Notes: generated by a model not told the origin, from the sequence alone. Counted from the stretch's first letter, positions 46,642 through 61,173 are shown. The stretch is DNA of 64,000 nt from Akebia trifoliata (GCA_017979445.1 JADQWC010000526.1:682001-746000); one strand, 5' to 3'. Numbers and translations: made by a program.

Positions 46642-47950
46642 AGACGACTGGGCCAGCATGTCCCTTTAGATATTTATTTTTGTGTGTTTGTTTGAGCAGA
46701 TGACTTACTTCGTTGTATTATCCCATTTTTATCATTTGTTATTCTTATTTATATGTGGTAATGCTATTGTTCTTCTCTTTCTCTCTTTTGTTAATTATGA
46801 TAAAAAGTTATTTGTACTTCTTTAAATTTTATTTTATTTTATAACCAGGATAGTCTTACTAAATTAGCATGATTTCAAATCATACTAATGGTCATTGAGT
46901 TCACTTTGTAGTATCCAAATACGTGATTTGATGCCACAACTAGAGGGTTGTAAAGGACATAATTCTATGAAGTTAAATTTTATTTTTCAAAGTTAACTTT
47001 TACAGTTAAATTTTAATTGTAATTTTGGGAGTTCAGTTGCCGTCCATTTTCAAAACCTTGGATCAAGTCCAATTTTTTGTATTATTATTAAAATTAAAAA
47101 ATTGGATATGTGTTTTTCAATGAAATCTAGAGGACTGTCATATTGAATTGCCACAGTGATAACTTGATTGGGCTCAATAACCCTTAGAAAGATGGATATA
47201 GGTGAATTCCCATTCAATTGAAAGCAAAACATTTAAGGGTACTTATGATTGCACATGAAACGATTTTTATGAAGAATGCCATTTTCTAGTGTATGATTGT
47301 GTATTTTTCCCAACATTCATTTTTTCCACCCAAAGGAATTAGTAGGAAAATTATTTCCCCACCTCATTACTCTCTCGTGATTGCCCCCATCCCCAAAATT
47401 AAAATCCTACTCTCTTTTTTCTTGACATTTTATTCAATACTATCACTCTAAATTCCATAAAATTCATTTTCATCAAGAAATCATGATCCCTTAAAAAAAA
47501 TTCCTTACTATCATATACAATGTAATTGGTCATCCGAATTAAGAATCTACTAAAGTGAAATTCAACAACGTACAATGATCTAGAACGTTTAAATATTTGT
47601 ATTCTTTTCAGAACTAAAAATAGGTCTAGAGTCACGAAGAAAAAAGTATCCCTTTTAATGATTAATCACTTGATGAATTTATTTTTCAATCAAAGAGATT
47701 GCTCACAATTGGGATTCAATGGTCATTATAAATTGGACGAGCAAAAATGTTCATTGCATGTGAGATATGACTTATACATGCCATATTGTATATAAAAAGA
47801 AGAGGTTTTAGTGATTAGGGCTCCTAACATTCACAAGTTACGAGTTTGTGCTTGATCTCTTTAGAATTGGCAGTTTACCTTTCAAAATTGCCACATCAAC
47901 AAAAAAGTAAATTCTATACCGAAACTACCCTTTAACCATTCTGACGCTAA
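46642..47950. other. Unit spacer downstream of truncated NLR
   Basis: Counterpart of 15,815-17,120 with small indels. No gene seen. Confidence 0.55.
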
Positions 47951-50900
47951 ACATGGTACCGTCTTCCGTTGCAAGTATAATGATTACACTTTTCTTATTA
48001 AAAATAATAAATTCTCACCGTCTTTTTTCTTGTTCTATATATATTGCAGGCCAAAAAAATGAAGAACACATTTATGAGGTTCGAACTGAGATCAAAAGAA
48101 GAAGACTACATAAATTCAAAGTGGAGAATTTTTGTAAATTCAAAGAAGAAGAATATGTAAGTGCAGATGAAGAAGAAGAAATTTAGATAAAAAAGAAGAT
48201 TTAATATTATTTTTTGAAAATAGAAAAGCACCTATTTACAGAGATTTATTTTATTTATATTGTAGCGTAAACATTTTATAAAGAGGCACATTATTTCACG
48301 TTATTCATTTGAATAGAGGGGTGTTATTTATTGATGTGTTTTCAAATCATTAAACATCATATCATATTTGACACATGTAGTCAAATCCCCAAACATGTCA
48401 GATTAATTTTGAATTAAACTTGAATCTTTTTCATAATAGTGCCCTTACATTTGCGTCAACGTGTGGTAGTCATCCTTATTGACCATGGTCAAGGGATTAA
48501 TATGGGTATTATAAATATAGTAAGGAGGTCTTTTTAATTTTTTTATTAAATTACAATTAATGTTTGCGAAGTACTTCTAGTTCTTGAGGCCCTAATACTA
48601 GGTCATCTTCTTTACGAAGTACTGTATTCAAACACATTCCTCGGGACAAGAAGTGGCTGAGGAGGATGGAGATGCTCTTTAGGGCCATATCTCCAATGAA
48701 GTGTTTGTTAAGTTGTCTATGTTGTATGTTTTAATTGACTTTTTGTTACTAAATACAAGTAATTCGATTAGTTGGGAGTATGTTCACCTTACTGACGACA
48801 TGGTGAAATTAACAACTATCCATGGGGAATGATTTTTTTTTATTTGCTAACTTCGATTGAAAATATCGTGAGGCAAATAAATAGAGATGTTTATAACATT
48901 TTCAAATGCTTTATAGCCTTATAGGTTTGTTAACTTATTTTTATTAATTTTGTACAAAAAATACTCATCATTTTATGTGATTTTTATTAGTTTCTTTTAT
49001 TATATTTTTTTTTAGATTTGGGCTTTCGAGCATGTGTTGGCACTAATTCTGAAACTTATAAACATCAACTTCCCATGTATACTAAAATGGCAACCACATA
49101 AGTTTCAAAGGGGTTCTATTATGTGAATATTTTTTTAAAGTACTAAGGTATGTGATTTATTAATTATAATAAAAATTAAATTGATTTTAAGTTAAGTTAT
49201 ATTAAATTGATTAATTTTCAAATTTCATACTTGTAGGCAGTAGTGAGTCTTTGGATTTCAAAAAATAGAAAATGGGAAGGGGGTTATAGCAGATTTGCTA
49301 AATGTACATCATATAGTAGCGTTAAACATTTTAAAAAATAATAATATCTTATGTATTGTAGTACTGGTATGTTTTTGTGTGATATGATGTTAGGCCCCGA
49401 AAGATATTGATGAGCAGGAAGAGGAAGAGGCCGAAGATAGTAGGGCTAAGAAGATGAATTCTTACAGTGATTTGGTGAAGAGAATGAATGAGTATGAGAT
49501 GACGATTAATAAAATCTTTAATGAAATAAATTTATTGATAGTGAAAAAGAAGAACATGTGCAATGAGGAAGTCTATCAGACATGCTACTAGACATGTGTC
49601 GAGCAAGCCTTCTTATGGAAGTGAATATGTTGGCAAGAAAAAGAAAATGAAAGAGCTACTAGTTGTGGAAACCAAAAAGCAAAAGGTTAGTGATTTGCGA
49701 CTCGAGAGGAAGAAGAAGAAGCTTAAGTAGGAAAAGAAAAGAAAGCCAAAAAATGAGAAGAAAAGGAATAAGAAAGAGAAGAAGAAAAATGACGGAGAAG
49801 ATAAGAGAAAGAAAAATAAAGAAGAAGATCAGATGGAAGTGAATGAGGGTGATGAGGGGGAATGGAGAAGGATGAGGGTGATGAGTAGGGAATGTAGAGA
49901 ATGGTGGAGGGTGATGAGGGTAAAATAAATCAAATTTTACGAGAGAAGTTATTGGAACTGAAGAGAAAATATACAACAAAGTTTGAAATAAAGAAAGAAA
50001 AAAAATAACTAGAAAAGAAAATAAGAAGGAAGATATGAAGAAAGTAGAGAAAAAAAAAGAGTGGAGGAAGCAGGGGTTCCCAAAATGACTGGCGATGAAC
50101 ATACAACATGTGAAAATTCTATAAGGGATTTCCTCTACAGTCATGTAGATGCATGATTTTTTATTTTCGATTATCACCTCTACGAGAGTTTAGAGTCGTC
50201 ACCATTCCTTTTTCTAAAAAGGTGTCAATGGTCACTCGGAATGTATTTGAAAAGAGTGTCGTTTTGGCGTTTAGTGACTCTCATATGGATAAAATACTGA
50301 TCCACCTAAAATCTAGGCAAACGGTTCGATTAGAGAAAAGGGAATGTGTTAAGTACCCATTTCTCTCCACCAATCGGTGGTAACCTCAAAGTAACTTGGT
50401 CATTTTCGGATAAAAATGAAATAAATAAAAAAGTCGACCGATTGACAACTTGTACTTTAAGAATAGATTTACTATCGACTTGGATTATCGGGATCATCTC
50501 ATTAAAGGAGATGGTCCTTATTTAAATCTAGCATTGGGAACAATCTTTATTTTTCTTTTTCTAAAAAATGTTGGTTAATGGTTGTAGGCCTATTCTCATG
50601 GATTGAGAAGGACTCGAATACCAATTGCCTCAAACGAGTTAAAGGGTTTAAAACGGTTATCTTTTAAAGGTACAACCCTTATGCTTTCAACCGAACTAAA
50701 GTCCAATATACCAGAGATAGGGAAGGGGAAACACTACATCTTATAGGTATGTTAAAATAAAAAATGAGAGTGGGAAATAGAAAAGGGTGATGAAGAGGGG
50801 AGAAAAGGGGAGTGCAATGATGTCCTCAATCCTACCTTGAGATTTAGGTCTTCCCTTTCTTCTGTTGTTCCTTCTTTTCTTCTTCTTGGGTCCTTAGTAA

Positions 50901-52375
50901 AATTATGAAAATATATTTTTCAAACTGAAGAAATGATAAGAGAATATGGGAGTTGAGTAGAAGAAAGTTGAGAGATTTTCTTTTTTTAAATTTGGTGCCT
51001 GGTGCCCCGTTTTAGAAGGTGGGGAGAGGTATTTATACGTATTGAGGGTTGCTTTAGGAGTAGGATGGGATGAAAATATATAAAGATGGAAAATTACATG
51101 AGGCTTGAAGGTAAGGGATGTGAAATTTAGGGTTGAGAAGAGAGTATATGTGGAAGGGGAGGTAAATGGGTAGTTTTTTTTATCCAAATGAGTTGAATCC
51201 CCCCCAACCCATTTGGGTTGGGTGTTTAGCGAGGTGAAGTGATGTGATGTTTAGTTAAAAGAATAGGTTGTGTAAGGGATTAGTTGATTAGTTTTTGGAA
51301 TGGTGGAGATGATGGTAACATGGGTCCAAAAGGTGTGGAGATAAAGTGTTTGGATGGATTGATTGGGTAGAAGGGGTGTGTTGATGGCTTATGAGGATGA
51401 ATTTAAGGGAAATGATGAGAAAAGGGTGTGAGTTGTAACGTGGGTAGGTAATTTTGTTATAAAAAAGTGATGGGTTAAGTTTATGACATAGAGTGTGGGT
51501 AATGGTATGAATGGTGGTTTTGTTAGAGAAAGGTGATGGGTTATGTTAAGTAGAATGATTTTTTAGAGGTGGGTTGTAGTGAAGACAAATGTCTCACTTG
51601 ATGATCAAATGTTGATTGGTTGATGTGGATAATGGTTTGTACATTATGGTTATGGATATGGATGTGGGCTTTGATATGTTAGACTTAAGATTTTAGGTTG
51701 TTGGAATAGGTTAATATTTATTTTAAGATGAGGATTTGAAGGTAAGTGAGTCTTAGGGTTTGGGATGTATGAAGTTAAGGTTAGGCTAAGTCGAGTGAGG
51801 TGAAAAATGAATTTTTTAGGGAATTGAGGGTTGGTGGCCTATAAACGGGCTTAGGGTAATTTCAGATTCGAGAATGGAAGAGGTGAGGGGCTTGTAAAGC
51901 CTCATTATGGGTCCCTGAGACTTTTAGGGATCTTAGGAACCTTCGATTTGATCAAAATGTCAAGTTTCGACGATTTAGACTCGTTGGCGGATTTTTTTTT
52001 AAAGTCGATTTTGTTTTATCCTTTCGAATGGGGACCCGTTCAAATTGGGGTGTCTACAAGTCTAAAACTAAGTTCAATGCTTACCACAAAGGAAGTGAAG
52101 GAGATGTACAAGTTTATCAGAAAAATTCCTAAACAACATAAAAAGTACTATTTCATTCAAATTTTTTTTTTTTTAGAAACATCTTCGAAATGTTTGAAAA
52201 AAACCCTTGAAAATGATTTCTTTTTTTTCCTTCTCAAATCCTTTTCATCGGAATGGAATCTCCTAAACTCTTTCGAGATGTTGTGAATCTAATGTTTTTT
52301 TTATGAAAGTGGTAAGTTTAAATGCTTACGGAAATGTCAACATTTCAACCGTGAGAAATGGCTAAAGTAGGGTTT
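47950..52375 (+). pseudogene. Degraded Ulp1/MULE-type transposon ORF (unit 3 copy)
   Basis: Counterpart of 17,120-21,590. The WAFE-like region is at about 49,015-49,100 (changed here) and the Glu/Lys-rich region at 49,395-49,925. Codons resume after the solo LTR at 52,059. The long minus-strand frame 49,659-50,177 is only the antisense of the Lys/Glu-rich codons and is not a membrane protein. Confidence 0.42.
50144..52058 (+). mobile_element. Solo LTR, unit 3 copy
   Basis: Starts TGTAGATGCATG and ends GGGGTGTCTACA. The flanks AGTCA and AGTCT are the same duplication as in unit 1 with one change. 1.92 kb, non-coding. Same site as 19,323-21,261. Confidence 0.83.
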
Positions 52376-52559
52376 AGGAATCATTTTGAAAATAAGGATT
52401 TACTAAATGGATTATTTTCATAACTTGCAAAAGTCAAGGACTAAATTGAAAGAAAAGTTAGTGTAGGGATTATTATATAATTTTCCCTATATAATAAGGA
52501 GTGATGAATTAATAAAAAAAGAAAACTTTGTTCACTAGTATTACGTTAAAATAAACCTG

Positions 52560-53578
52560 CATGAGGATATTTTGATCCAAAAAATAGAGTTCCAATAGCA
52601 AATGGTCTTTTGACCATTACCCAAGAAGTGGGCCATTTTTGTAATTAAGTTAATAGTTGTGAAATATCTATGTAAAAGGAAAATATGTTTAAATTGAATC
52701 CGACCCATAAATAAGCCCGGATGCTTGTGGATTTGGACATACATGATTTTTATTTGACCCAATCTGACTGAACAGCTAGATAGGGCAGGGTCTGGACCAA
52801 TTTTTGGTTAGGTTTCAACTTTTGTGGCTTGAATCGCATCAGACTGTTTACGGTTCGAACCATTGACAATCACACCGAGTCAATGGATCGTGTTCAGATC
52901 AAATCAAGGTCGATTTGGTACCACTCCAATAAATCCGATAAGTTTCAAAATGAGTTATAATAGAATCGGGTTTATATTAGGCCAAACCTAATTTTATATG
53001 TACACTTTATATATTTTAACAAACATATAATATAAATTATATACTTTCTAACTTCTTATTTGATCGGGTCATGATTGATCTAGATCATATCCAATAAGAT
53101 ATCAGATCAGATTCTTATTGGAATCCAAAACATCAATCCTTGCAGTTTAGGGTTACCCAATTCTTTAAAAAGGAATCAAAGCACAAATCGATTAGAATCA
53201 AACCAATTCATGGTGGCGAATTCATTATCGTTGACCTTAGTGTTTACTGACTAATGAAAAATGACAAAATACCCTCATGCTCATAATATAAATAAAAAAA
53301 AGTTTGATTTTTTTTCTTCCCAAAACCAGCTATCTTCGTTCCTGAGTAACGAATCACAAACTTTAACCCGTATTCAAATCAAGAGAACCGACGAATCAGG
53401 TAATCATACATCCAGAACCGAAGTTATTGAATCGTAGTGGATCTGATTTTAGGTTGGAGTGGGCCACGATGATGTGCCACGTAGAAAAGAATTCGAAAGT
53501 CAGATTTAACCTGACTCCCGTGAGTACAGGATCCAAAGCAGTAGTTTTAAGCCCTTTGTTTCCCTTGCGCCAAACGAA
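52560..53578 (+). promoter_or_regulatory. Upstream region of the intact S4 gene
   Basis: Holds the empty site of the unit 1 hAT (single ATTTTGAT near 52,568). A TATA-like AATATAAATAAA lies about 53,284-53,295, followed by a leader with AAATCAAGAGAACCGACGAA. No other gene is seen. Confidence 0.4.
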
Positions 53579-56500
53579 ATGGCTGCTGCCACCATCTTTG
53601 CTGCTCCAGTTTTTCCAAGAAGAATAGTTGGAGCACTTATAATTCCTCGGATTGCTAGAACCATCAAACACCGAATCCTTCACAGTCACTCTGTTTCTCT
53701 CACAACTTCGAATTCTTCTTCAGGTGTATATTTTTTTTATTTCTTTTTGAAGTTGAAACAGTAGATTCTGTAACTCTATCGAGTATCAAAAGTTAGTATC
53801 AAATGAAGAAAAATAAAATTTTGATGTTTAATTTGTTCCCAGTCAGTTAAATATTATTTGTATAGAAGAGGAAAATATCAGCAAACTTGAAGACATTGTA
53901 AAATTGATTCAAGTGTTTGTTTCACTCTGTAATCGTCGCATTTTTTATGTAGAATTTGTGCTAATTTGTAGTAATCTTAAGTACCCATGAAGAAATTGTT
54001 GAACTGATTCAAGTGTTATTTTAAGCTTTGTTTCTCTCTATAATCGTCACATTTTGATGGTGAGTTTGTGCCAATTTTTGGTAATTTTAGTACCCATTGG
54101 CCAAAATTTCCCAATCTATTAATTTTTAGATTTACGAAAGTGTTTATTTTAACTCTGTGGTTCTCTCTGTGATCGCTTTCTTGGATTTTCTTGTTTCCTA
54201 AAAGTTCAATTAGCAAAGGGTGTTTATTATTTATTACTTTTTCATGAATACTACTTCAAAATATTGGAAGTCAAATAACAACATGTTCATAGAGTGACTG
54301 TGACTCATATGAATAGGTTGAGATAGATGAGTTGTAAGACTAAGAAATATATAATTAGAAATAGTTATATCTGAGGGAAACTAAGGATAACCTAAATAGG
54401 TCATAAATTGATGGAAAGTCAAATATGGCAAGGGACACATTAGTCTGAAGGAGCGGTCTGGTACAAATTGAAGATTCTAAAAAAGTGAGAGAACATGATG
54501 TGGATAGAGTTAGTAAGTAAATATCTGAAGATAAAAAATGAATTTACAAAAGATTCATATTGACCGCACCCAATATTTAGCACAAGGCATTGATGATGGT
54601 TATGAATGCCACTTATTTATTGTCCCATGCAATGTGGACATAAGAAGTTACAATTAACCTTATAATCTGCAAGATTGTCTGCCTTGTTGGTGTGCATTGT
54701 ATGACTGCTTTAATGCACACTTATCCTCCTAAGATAGTGAAGGGTACCTAAGAGAACATGGGTCACCTTTTTTATCAAATTCCCGTACCGGTGATGAATC
54801 TTGGCAAAACCTATTGCCTGATTATTAATGGTTATTATTGATTACATTACTGATGGACATACATTTTTATAAATATCTCATTTGCGGTTCCAAGATCAAT
54901 TAGATGAAGTGATATTATTGTTCTTTTATTCGTTATCTACATATAATTCAAACCTAAAACATTTAACGTGATAGCTGAAGACCAGTATTTCGTATAGTTA
55001 ATGATATTCTGTGATATTTAGTAGCAGGGATATGTCATGTGGTGCATGCTTTAAAGAGAGATGATGCTGATGTTTTACTTAAAGGAGTGGGAGACAAAAA
55101 TACCGCTGAGGCTATTAAGCATATTCTTGAGATGGTATTTACATTTCCCATGTTTCAATGTTTAATTCTATGATGCATTTCAAGAACATGGTACTTCTTG
55201 CTACTGCAGAATTGACACTATCTGCTCACTGAGATGGATGCGAAATGTGGTAATGTAGGAAAAAAAATTATGAAAGTTTCAGATCCCTCTCTGATTAGTG
55301 CTTGTGCGCATCAACTTTGCTCATTCTGTATCTATTTTCAGTTTTTTTAGCAATGTAATCTTAGGAATCGTCGGGTGAAAAAGCTTCTAATTGTATGTAT
55401 TCTTACCTTTTGAACTGATTTTCATTCCAACTTCCAAACTTCTGCTAGGCAAGACGAGCATCGTCTAGAAGAGAAGTTCTCCACACAGACTTTCTTACCC
55501 CACCAATATTGAAGGAGTCAATGCTTGTAATGGAAAAACTAAGTGACGTCAAAGCCGTAGCTCAAGGAGGATATCCTCAGGTTAAACCAACAAATGCTGG
55601 TTCATCTTGTGTCAAGCTGTAAATTTCTTATCCAGATATATATGATGATTTATTATCCAAATTGCTTAGGCTGAACGTTGCCGGCTTTCAGTTGGACATT
55701 CCGAAGCTATGAAAAATGCTCCAGATGTAGTTGCGGCACTGAGGTCTATTTACTACCTTTTTCACTTTTCAATTGGATTCAGTTGTTGGCTTTTGTAGCA
55801 TCTAATATGTCAACTAGTTTAACCTTTATTTATATGACTAAATAATTACTCCTTCCAGTATCACAGGAAACTTTGGGTTTCAACCTTCTTCTCATGGTGA
55901 CTTCCTTGGATCAATACTTGGTACAGGGATTGCAAGAGATAAGGTTGGGGATATTATCTTACAGGTATCATCTCCAATTTACCCGGATAAATGCACAGTT
56001 TGGAAGCTCATATAAATTGTTTGGGGGAAGTTTATGAGATTGTGGGAATTGCATAGTTTTAAATCCAATAATGTGTGTGTGACACTTAAGATTTTTCTTA
56101 GTTATTTAGGGTTTTGAGCTTATGATACGATAGATTTAACAAATGTAAAAATGCATATTCCTAGTATTATAAATCCTTATTATAATATATAAGAGAATAG
56201 TAGGACATGTAGCACTCATGCAAGGGGCCAAGTCCAGTCTTATCTTCCTTTTTCATCTGGAAGGTAAGATAAGTTGGTTACTATTCAAAGGAAATTCACA
56301 TTGATTTTGTGGTTGTAATCATCCAATCAGGTTGAATTTGATCTGAGAAAGCTCTTAGTAGGTCCATTATCTTAACCCATGATTTTGGTGTTACATATGC
56401 TGATATTCGATTTATCGATTTTATCGATGTCTATAATATTCAGGCAATAGATCTAGATTTGACTAATTTTGTGTGGTTTTTATTTTTGTCTTCTGTTACC

Positions 56501-59500
56501 TGCCATTCAGGGTGAGAAAGGGGCTCAAATTCTCGTTATCCCAGAACTTGTTGACTTTCTTGTGTCATCATTGAACAAGGTAAGCTTCCTTCCAATGTAT
56601 AACTTTCCAGAATCTGTTGATTAAATGCAAAAATAGAAATTTTCTTTGGAAGTGCAATATTTTATTAATATTTCGTTTTGGTCCACGAGGAAATGAAAAT
56701 TCCGTGGTATAGTTTTGGAAATATGGCAAAATTTAGTATCATAGATAAAATTAGTACCGTCTATGTTACTCAGGTCTTCGAAATGGGTATCATGCCTATA
56801 TTGGAACTTCAATTTAGATGCAAATATCTAAGTTTAAAGGGGTCAGTTCTAATGATGTAATGGTTGGTTGGCATTATCCTTACAACGATTATGACAGTAT
56901 CATAATGGTGTTATATGGTGGAGGTGGGACCCATAACTAATGTTAAATAACGTTAAAAAGTCTGTAAGAAAATTCCACTAAATTTTGGCTTGTAATGTTT
57001 GAACTTTGGTTTGCATTCAATGTAACGGTCATCATTTGGCATTTTCCTTCGCTATTTGTTTCATCTTTCAGGTTGGTAATGTTCCAGTCTCTTGCGCAAA
57101 GATACCCTTACTTGCTTTAGAGTACGAACCACCGAGGTCAGACTTCATTATCCCGGGTCTCCTCCTTCGTCGTATTTCTTTTGAAAGGACATTTGTCGTA
57201 TTTCTGTTTTTCAGGTTTCCATTTCCATGATAAGTTTCATAATCAACTGAAGATTAAAAGATGGTTTCTTACTTATTGTAGGACTAAATCATTTAAAGCC
57301 ATTGAAGCATCGTTGAGGGTCGATGCTGTAGCTAGTGCTGGATATAAGATTTCACGTTCAAAATTAGTTGATTTGATCAGGTACGACCTCTTCCAATGCT
57401 CAGACTCCAATTGTTTTTATTGTCTCTTTCTTCCAAAGGACGCTACCCAAGCAACAGTTTACACCTCAGCAACCTAAAGGAAAATTGAACACTGCAAGAA
57501 TACATGGGATATTTGTAGACGAGTGCACAACATTCTTTAGGAACTCCTAATTGCACCGCAACTTGTTAAACATGGAATTGAAACTAACTTTGCACTTTCT
57601 AAAACCTAGACTGACATGACTTTGTTTGTTGTAGTCACATATTTGTTCCAAAATTAAGTCCTACTACAGTGCAGCTACCAAACCAAAATAGATCTTTTCA
57701 ATTAATAACAACTAAATGTGCTTAGTCAACCCTAATTAAATCTCAAGTGCAATAAGGTTGGTTGAAGCAAATTTAAATGCCTACACAAGATGGTTTGCCT
57801 CTGTGAGGCAAGCTGTAAGCCTTGAGGTTGCATGAAGTATTTGCCGTGATTTAAAAAATATAATAATTTTTAAAAGAAAAAATCTATAAATAAGTCAACT
57901 ATATATAGAAATAAAAAAGCAAACAGAAAATAAACTTGTTGTTTGAGAGGCCAAAAATTTAGAAACAAAGAAGATACAAGGTGATCGAGGTGAACTACCA
58001 AGAGAGAAGAAAGAAAGAAAGAAAGAAAAACCTACAAAGCTAAACAACTAGATAACAAACACGACCCCATCTTACTAGGAGATCCTCAAAGACAACCGTC
58101 CCCCCCCCCCCCCCCCCCTAAAAATGTTAGAGATTTCCCCCCAAAGAACAAAAAGAAAAGACTGAAATCACAATGTCCTGCAACGAGAGCTATTTGTCTT
58201 CGAAAATGCATTTGTTTCTTTCCTTCCAAATACCCCAAAAAATAGCAAGAGGTGTCAAGTTCCGAAGTATACACTTCGCTTCTCTGAAAGAAATGCCTCA
58301 ATAGAACCAAAACTCGAACAACAAACAAATCGAGCTTGGAAAGTAACCCACTAGACCAAACAAACCAAGAAAATGCTCCTAGATCTGTTGTGCAACCCAA
58401 CAATGCAGCTAGACACTGTTTGTTGACTCCCTGTCTTCGTTGCACATCCTACAAAAGTTCGGAAACACAAACCCTCTTCTCCGGAGAAGGTCCTAGGTGG
58501 GTAGTCTCTCCAAAGCTGCTGGCCAAGCCAAATATGAAATTTAGAAGGAACTTTAGGCCCTCAAATTGTTGAAGTGGGAAAAGAGATCGAATTAAGGGCA
58601 CAAAAGTGAGAGTGAATTGAGCGAATTGAGAAAACCCCACCCTTGCTTCCAACCCACAACCTTTTATCCTGGGAGCCGGTTTCAAAAGTAGTCTCCTCCA
58701 AACATCTCAGCAAAGACCCTAACTCCTCACCCTCCCATTCGTTGAAGCTTCTTCTGAAGCCAAAATCCCAAGCTATCTCTCTTCCTTCTCCTATTTTATG
58801 TTAAGAGAAGAAATTGCCTCCCCTTTTATTGTGAACAGTCCATAAAAGGAAAGGGAATTTCTCCGAAAAAGGAATATCTCTACACCAACAGTCCTCCGAG
58901 AAATAGATCCTATTTCCCCTTCCTACCTTGAATCTCACTCTTAAGAATACCTCTCCACAGCCCACACTCATAATGACCCTTGAATCTCCTTATTTTAATT
59001 GGATAGTTGAAATTAGATTTAGGGTGTAGAAAACATTATAAATACTTGCTTCTTGTAATTTTCTTCAATGATGAATAAAATTGAGATTGAAGCTTTGATA
59101 TTCTCATTAATGATGTGGTGTGAGGACATTTTGGAGAGAGTCCAATATAATATTTTTTTATTCTTTTATTTTTATTGATTTCTTTTAATTCCTTATTCCT
59201 GATTTTCTTGATTCTTGAAACCCCTTTCTTTATTTTTGATTCTTAATTCTTGAATCCTTTATCTTTTCTCTTAACCTTTAATCATTATTTAACCATTTTC
59301 TCTACTTTACAACAATTGAAATAAAATTTTCATCTTACCTCTTGGGTTTACCCTATCTTAACCAAAATTCTTAACCTAATCCCCAACCAGATTTCCATAA
59401 ATCTCCTATTTTTCCTAAATCAAATACCATTATTTTATCCCCTCTCATTGTCCTGTATCACATCCACCCGAACCTCCTCAAGCCCAAACCCCCTTTGTTC

Positions 59501-61173
59501 TTAGCCAAGCACATACCTTTCCAACTCATCAAATAAAGCTTTCTTGACCCATCTTTGTCATTCAGTAAGAATATCTGTAAATTTTATCTAACTTGTTCTC
59601 CGCACTTCTTGGCAACAAGAAGAGGAAGGAAATAATTAGGGATGCTTGCCTGAGAGCTCTTTGTGAGAGTCAATTTTTCTTCCCCCTTGATGCCTCGCCT
59701 TCCATGTCCCAAGATGATTTTGTAACCGTTCAATAACCGGATCCCACAGAGCTTGACTATTGTATGCTGCCCCCCAAAGGCAAACCAAGATAGGTAGTAG
59801 GTTAGCAACCCACCTGAAAACTGCTCGACGCGGTCCATAACTCCACACTAGGAGCATCACCCACTGCAAATACATTACTCTTTCTATGGTTCACCTTGAT
59901 TCTTGACACAATCTCAAAGCAACCCAGAATGCCACACAAGAATCTCAGTTGAGGCTCCGAAGAATCTATAAACACTAAGGTATCATCCAAAAACTAAGAT
60001 GAGATATGCGAGGCCCACTAGGACCAGACGCGATGCCCGTGAGTTCCCCATCTCAACTGCTTTGTTAGCTCTCCATTTTTAACCATTTACCTTAATGATT
60101 AGCAGTTCAACAAAAATCTAAGACTCTTCTTCATGTTCTTTTTTCTTTTTTAAAGCTTTTTTGATCACAGAAACTATTTTCAAAAAGTCTTTCTTGTTAC
60201 CCTCGAGGAATTTGTAAGATTCACGTGTGAGACTGATCCATGTGTTTTAGCTCAATACTGGCCCAAAAGTAGGCAACAATCCATCGGAGCAATCACACAG
60301 TACAATATTCGGAATATTTTTATCCAAAAGAAAATGAAGAAAGAACAATCTGAAGCCCAATATGCATGTCTCAACCATGCAAACTTCTCTACCGACCCCC
60401 GCATATACAAAAATATAGTACTCTATACTAGAGGATCAGTTACAAGCTTAACAAGTTCTCCTCAAGCATCACATATAGTTCACAACTCCCTGATTTCATT
60501 AGTTTACATGTTACCATTGAAATAATTGCAAGTCTTTTCCATCATCATCAAAACTTGCTCTGATAGCAAAAATTGTTGCTGTACAATGCAATGTGGAAGC
60601 TCTAATATCTAATCTATTTTCAGTAATGGAGATGTGCGTGTGAACTGGACACCTGTGACAAAAAACGGGACCATTCTCAGAACTGGAGACATTGTTTCAA
60701 TTAGTGGTAAAGGAAGGCTGAAGGTGAGCTATAAAATTTGATCAAAAGTGGTCTTTTTATATCTACTTCAATACTAAATCATATTTTGTTTGAACCACAC
60801 TCAAGTGTCCTGTCATGGTCTAATATGTAAACATATCCTGAGGGTATCAACACGGTAAGTTGGTAAGGTGTGTGAGTAGTAGTGCCACATACTTGGGATC
60901 AAAAGTCCATAATATTCTCCCTTATACCTATCAAGGAAACCAATTTTTTTTTTCACATTGGACCCATTTTTCTGAAGTAATGTGGGTAGTCTGAAGCAAT
61001 ACAATACTGTTGTTCGTAGAATGGATTTGTTTTTCCCCTTCCCGAGAGTATCATTGCAATTCATATTTTTCTTTGTGAATATCACACAACTAGAACTTTC
61101 TTTGATGCAGGTAGGTGAGATAAACACAACAAAGAAGGGAAAGTTTGCAGTTGAGCTCATCCGATATTTATAA
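53579..61173 (+). CDS. Plastid-type S4-domain RNA-binding protein (YlmH-like), ten exons
   Basis: Exons by GT/AG and frame: 53,579-53,723; 55,028-55,134; 55,449-55,580; 55,670-55,743; 55,859-55,964; 56,511-56,579; 57,072-57,136; 57,282-57,380; 60,624-60,723; 61,111-61,173. They sum to 960 bases (319 residues), with every junction keeping frame. The N-terminus (MAAATIFAAPVFPRR, then Ser/Arg-rich) looks like a chloroplast transit peptide. Conserved blocks are ARRASSRREVLHTDFLTPP, FGFQPSSHGDFLGSILGTG, and GEKGAQILVIPELVDF. A C-terminal S4 RNA-binding fold (about 240-305) includes RVDAVASAGYKISRSKLVDL, GDVRVNW and GDIVSISGKGRLK. The family matches cyanobacterial/plant 'photosystem II S4' and bacterial YlmH proteins; the Arabidopsis counterpart is At1g53120 as I recall. 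Intron 8 (3.2 kb) holds a dead LINE. Only complete copy of three. Confidence 0.93.
57700..58080. other. Intron 8 sequence left of LINE remnant
   Basis: AT-rich intron sequence ending with GAAA tandem repeats (about 58,005-58,025). No gene. Confidence 0.5.
58080..60050 (-). mobile_element. Degraded LINE in intron 8 of the S4 gene
   Basis: Minus-strand reverse transcriptase remains, in several frames. DDTLVFIDSSEPQLRFL sits near 59,990-59,930, where the catalytic F/Y-A-D-D box now has Leu in place of Ala. LPTYYL-like and ALWDPVIERLQNHLGTWKAR segments lie near 59,830-59,690, and SIPNYFL near 59,630. A zf-RVT-like remnant, including LHCRVAQQIW-type text, is at about 58,460-58,370. Frameshifts and stops are numerous. 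A run of 19 C lies at 58,100-58,118. It is older and of a different lineage from the LINE in the NLR pseudogene. Confidence 0.75.

Noticed and set aside
49659..50177. Minus-strand frame predicting a hydrophobic Phe/Leu-rich 'membrane' protein
   Set aside because: Pure antisense of Lys/Glu-rich codons in the degraded transposon; the unit 1 counterpart is broken up.
55340..55394. Possible extra S4 exon encoding CNLRNRRVKKLLI between exons 2 and 3
   Set aside because: Exon 2 joins directly to exon 3 in frame and gives the family-typical ILEM-ARRASSRRE sequence. The extra segment has no family counterpart I know.
57006..57477. Plus-strand frames of 74 and 98 residues
   Set aside because: They read across exons 7-8 and their introns in or out of frame; the spliced S4 model explains the sequence.
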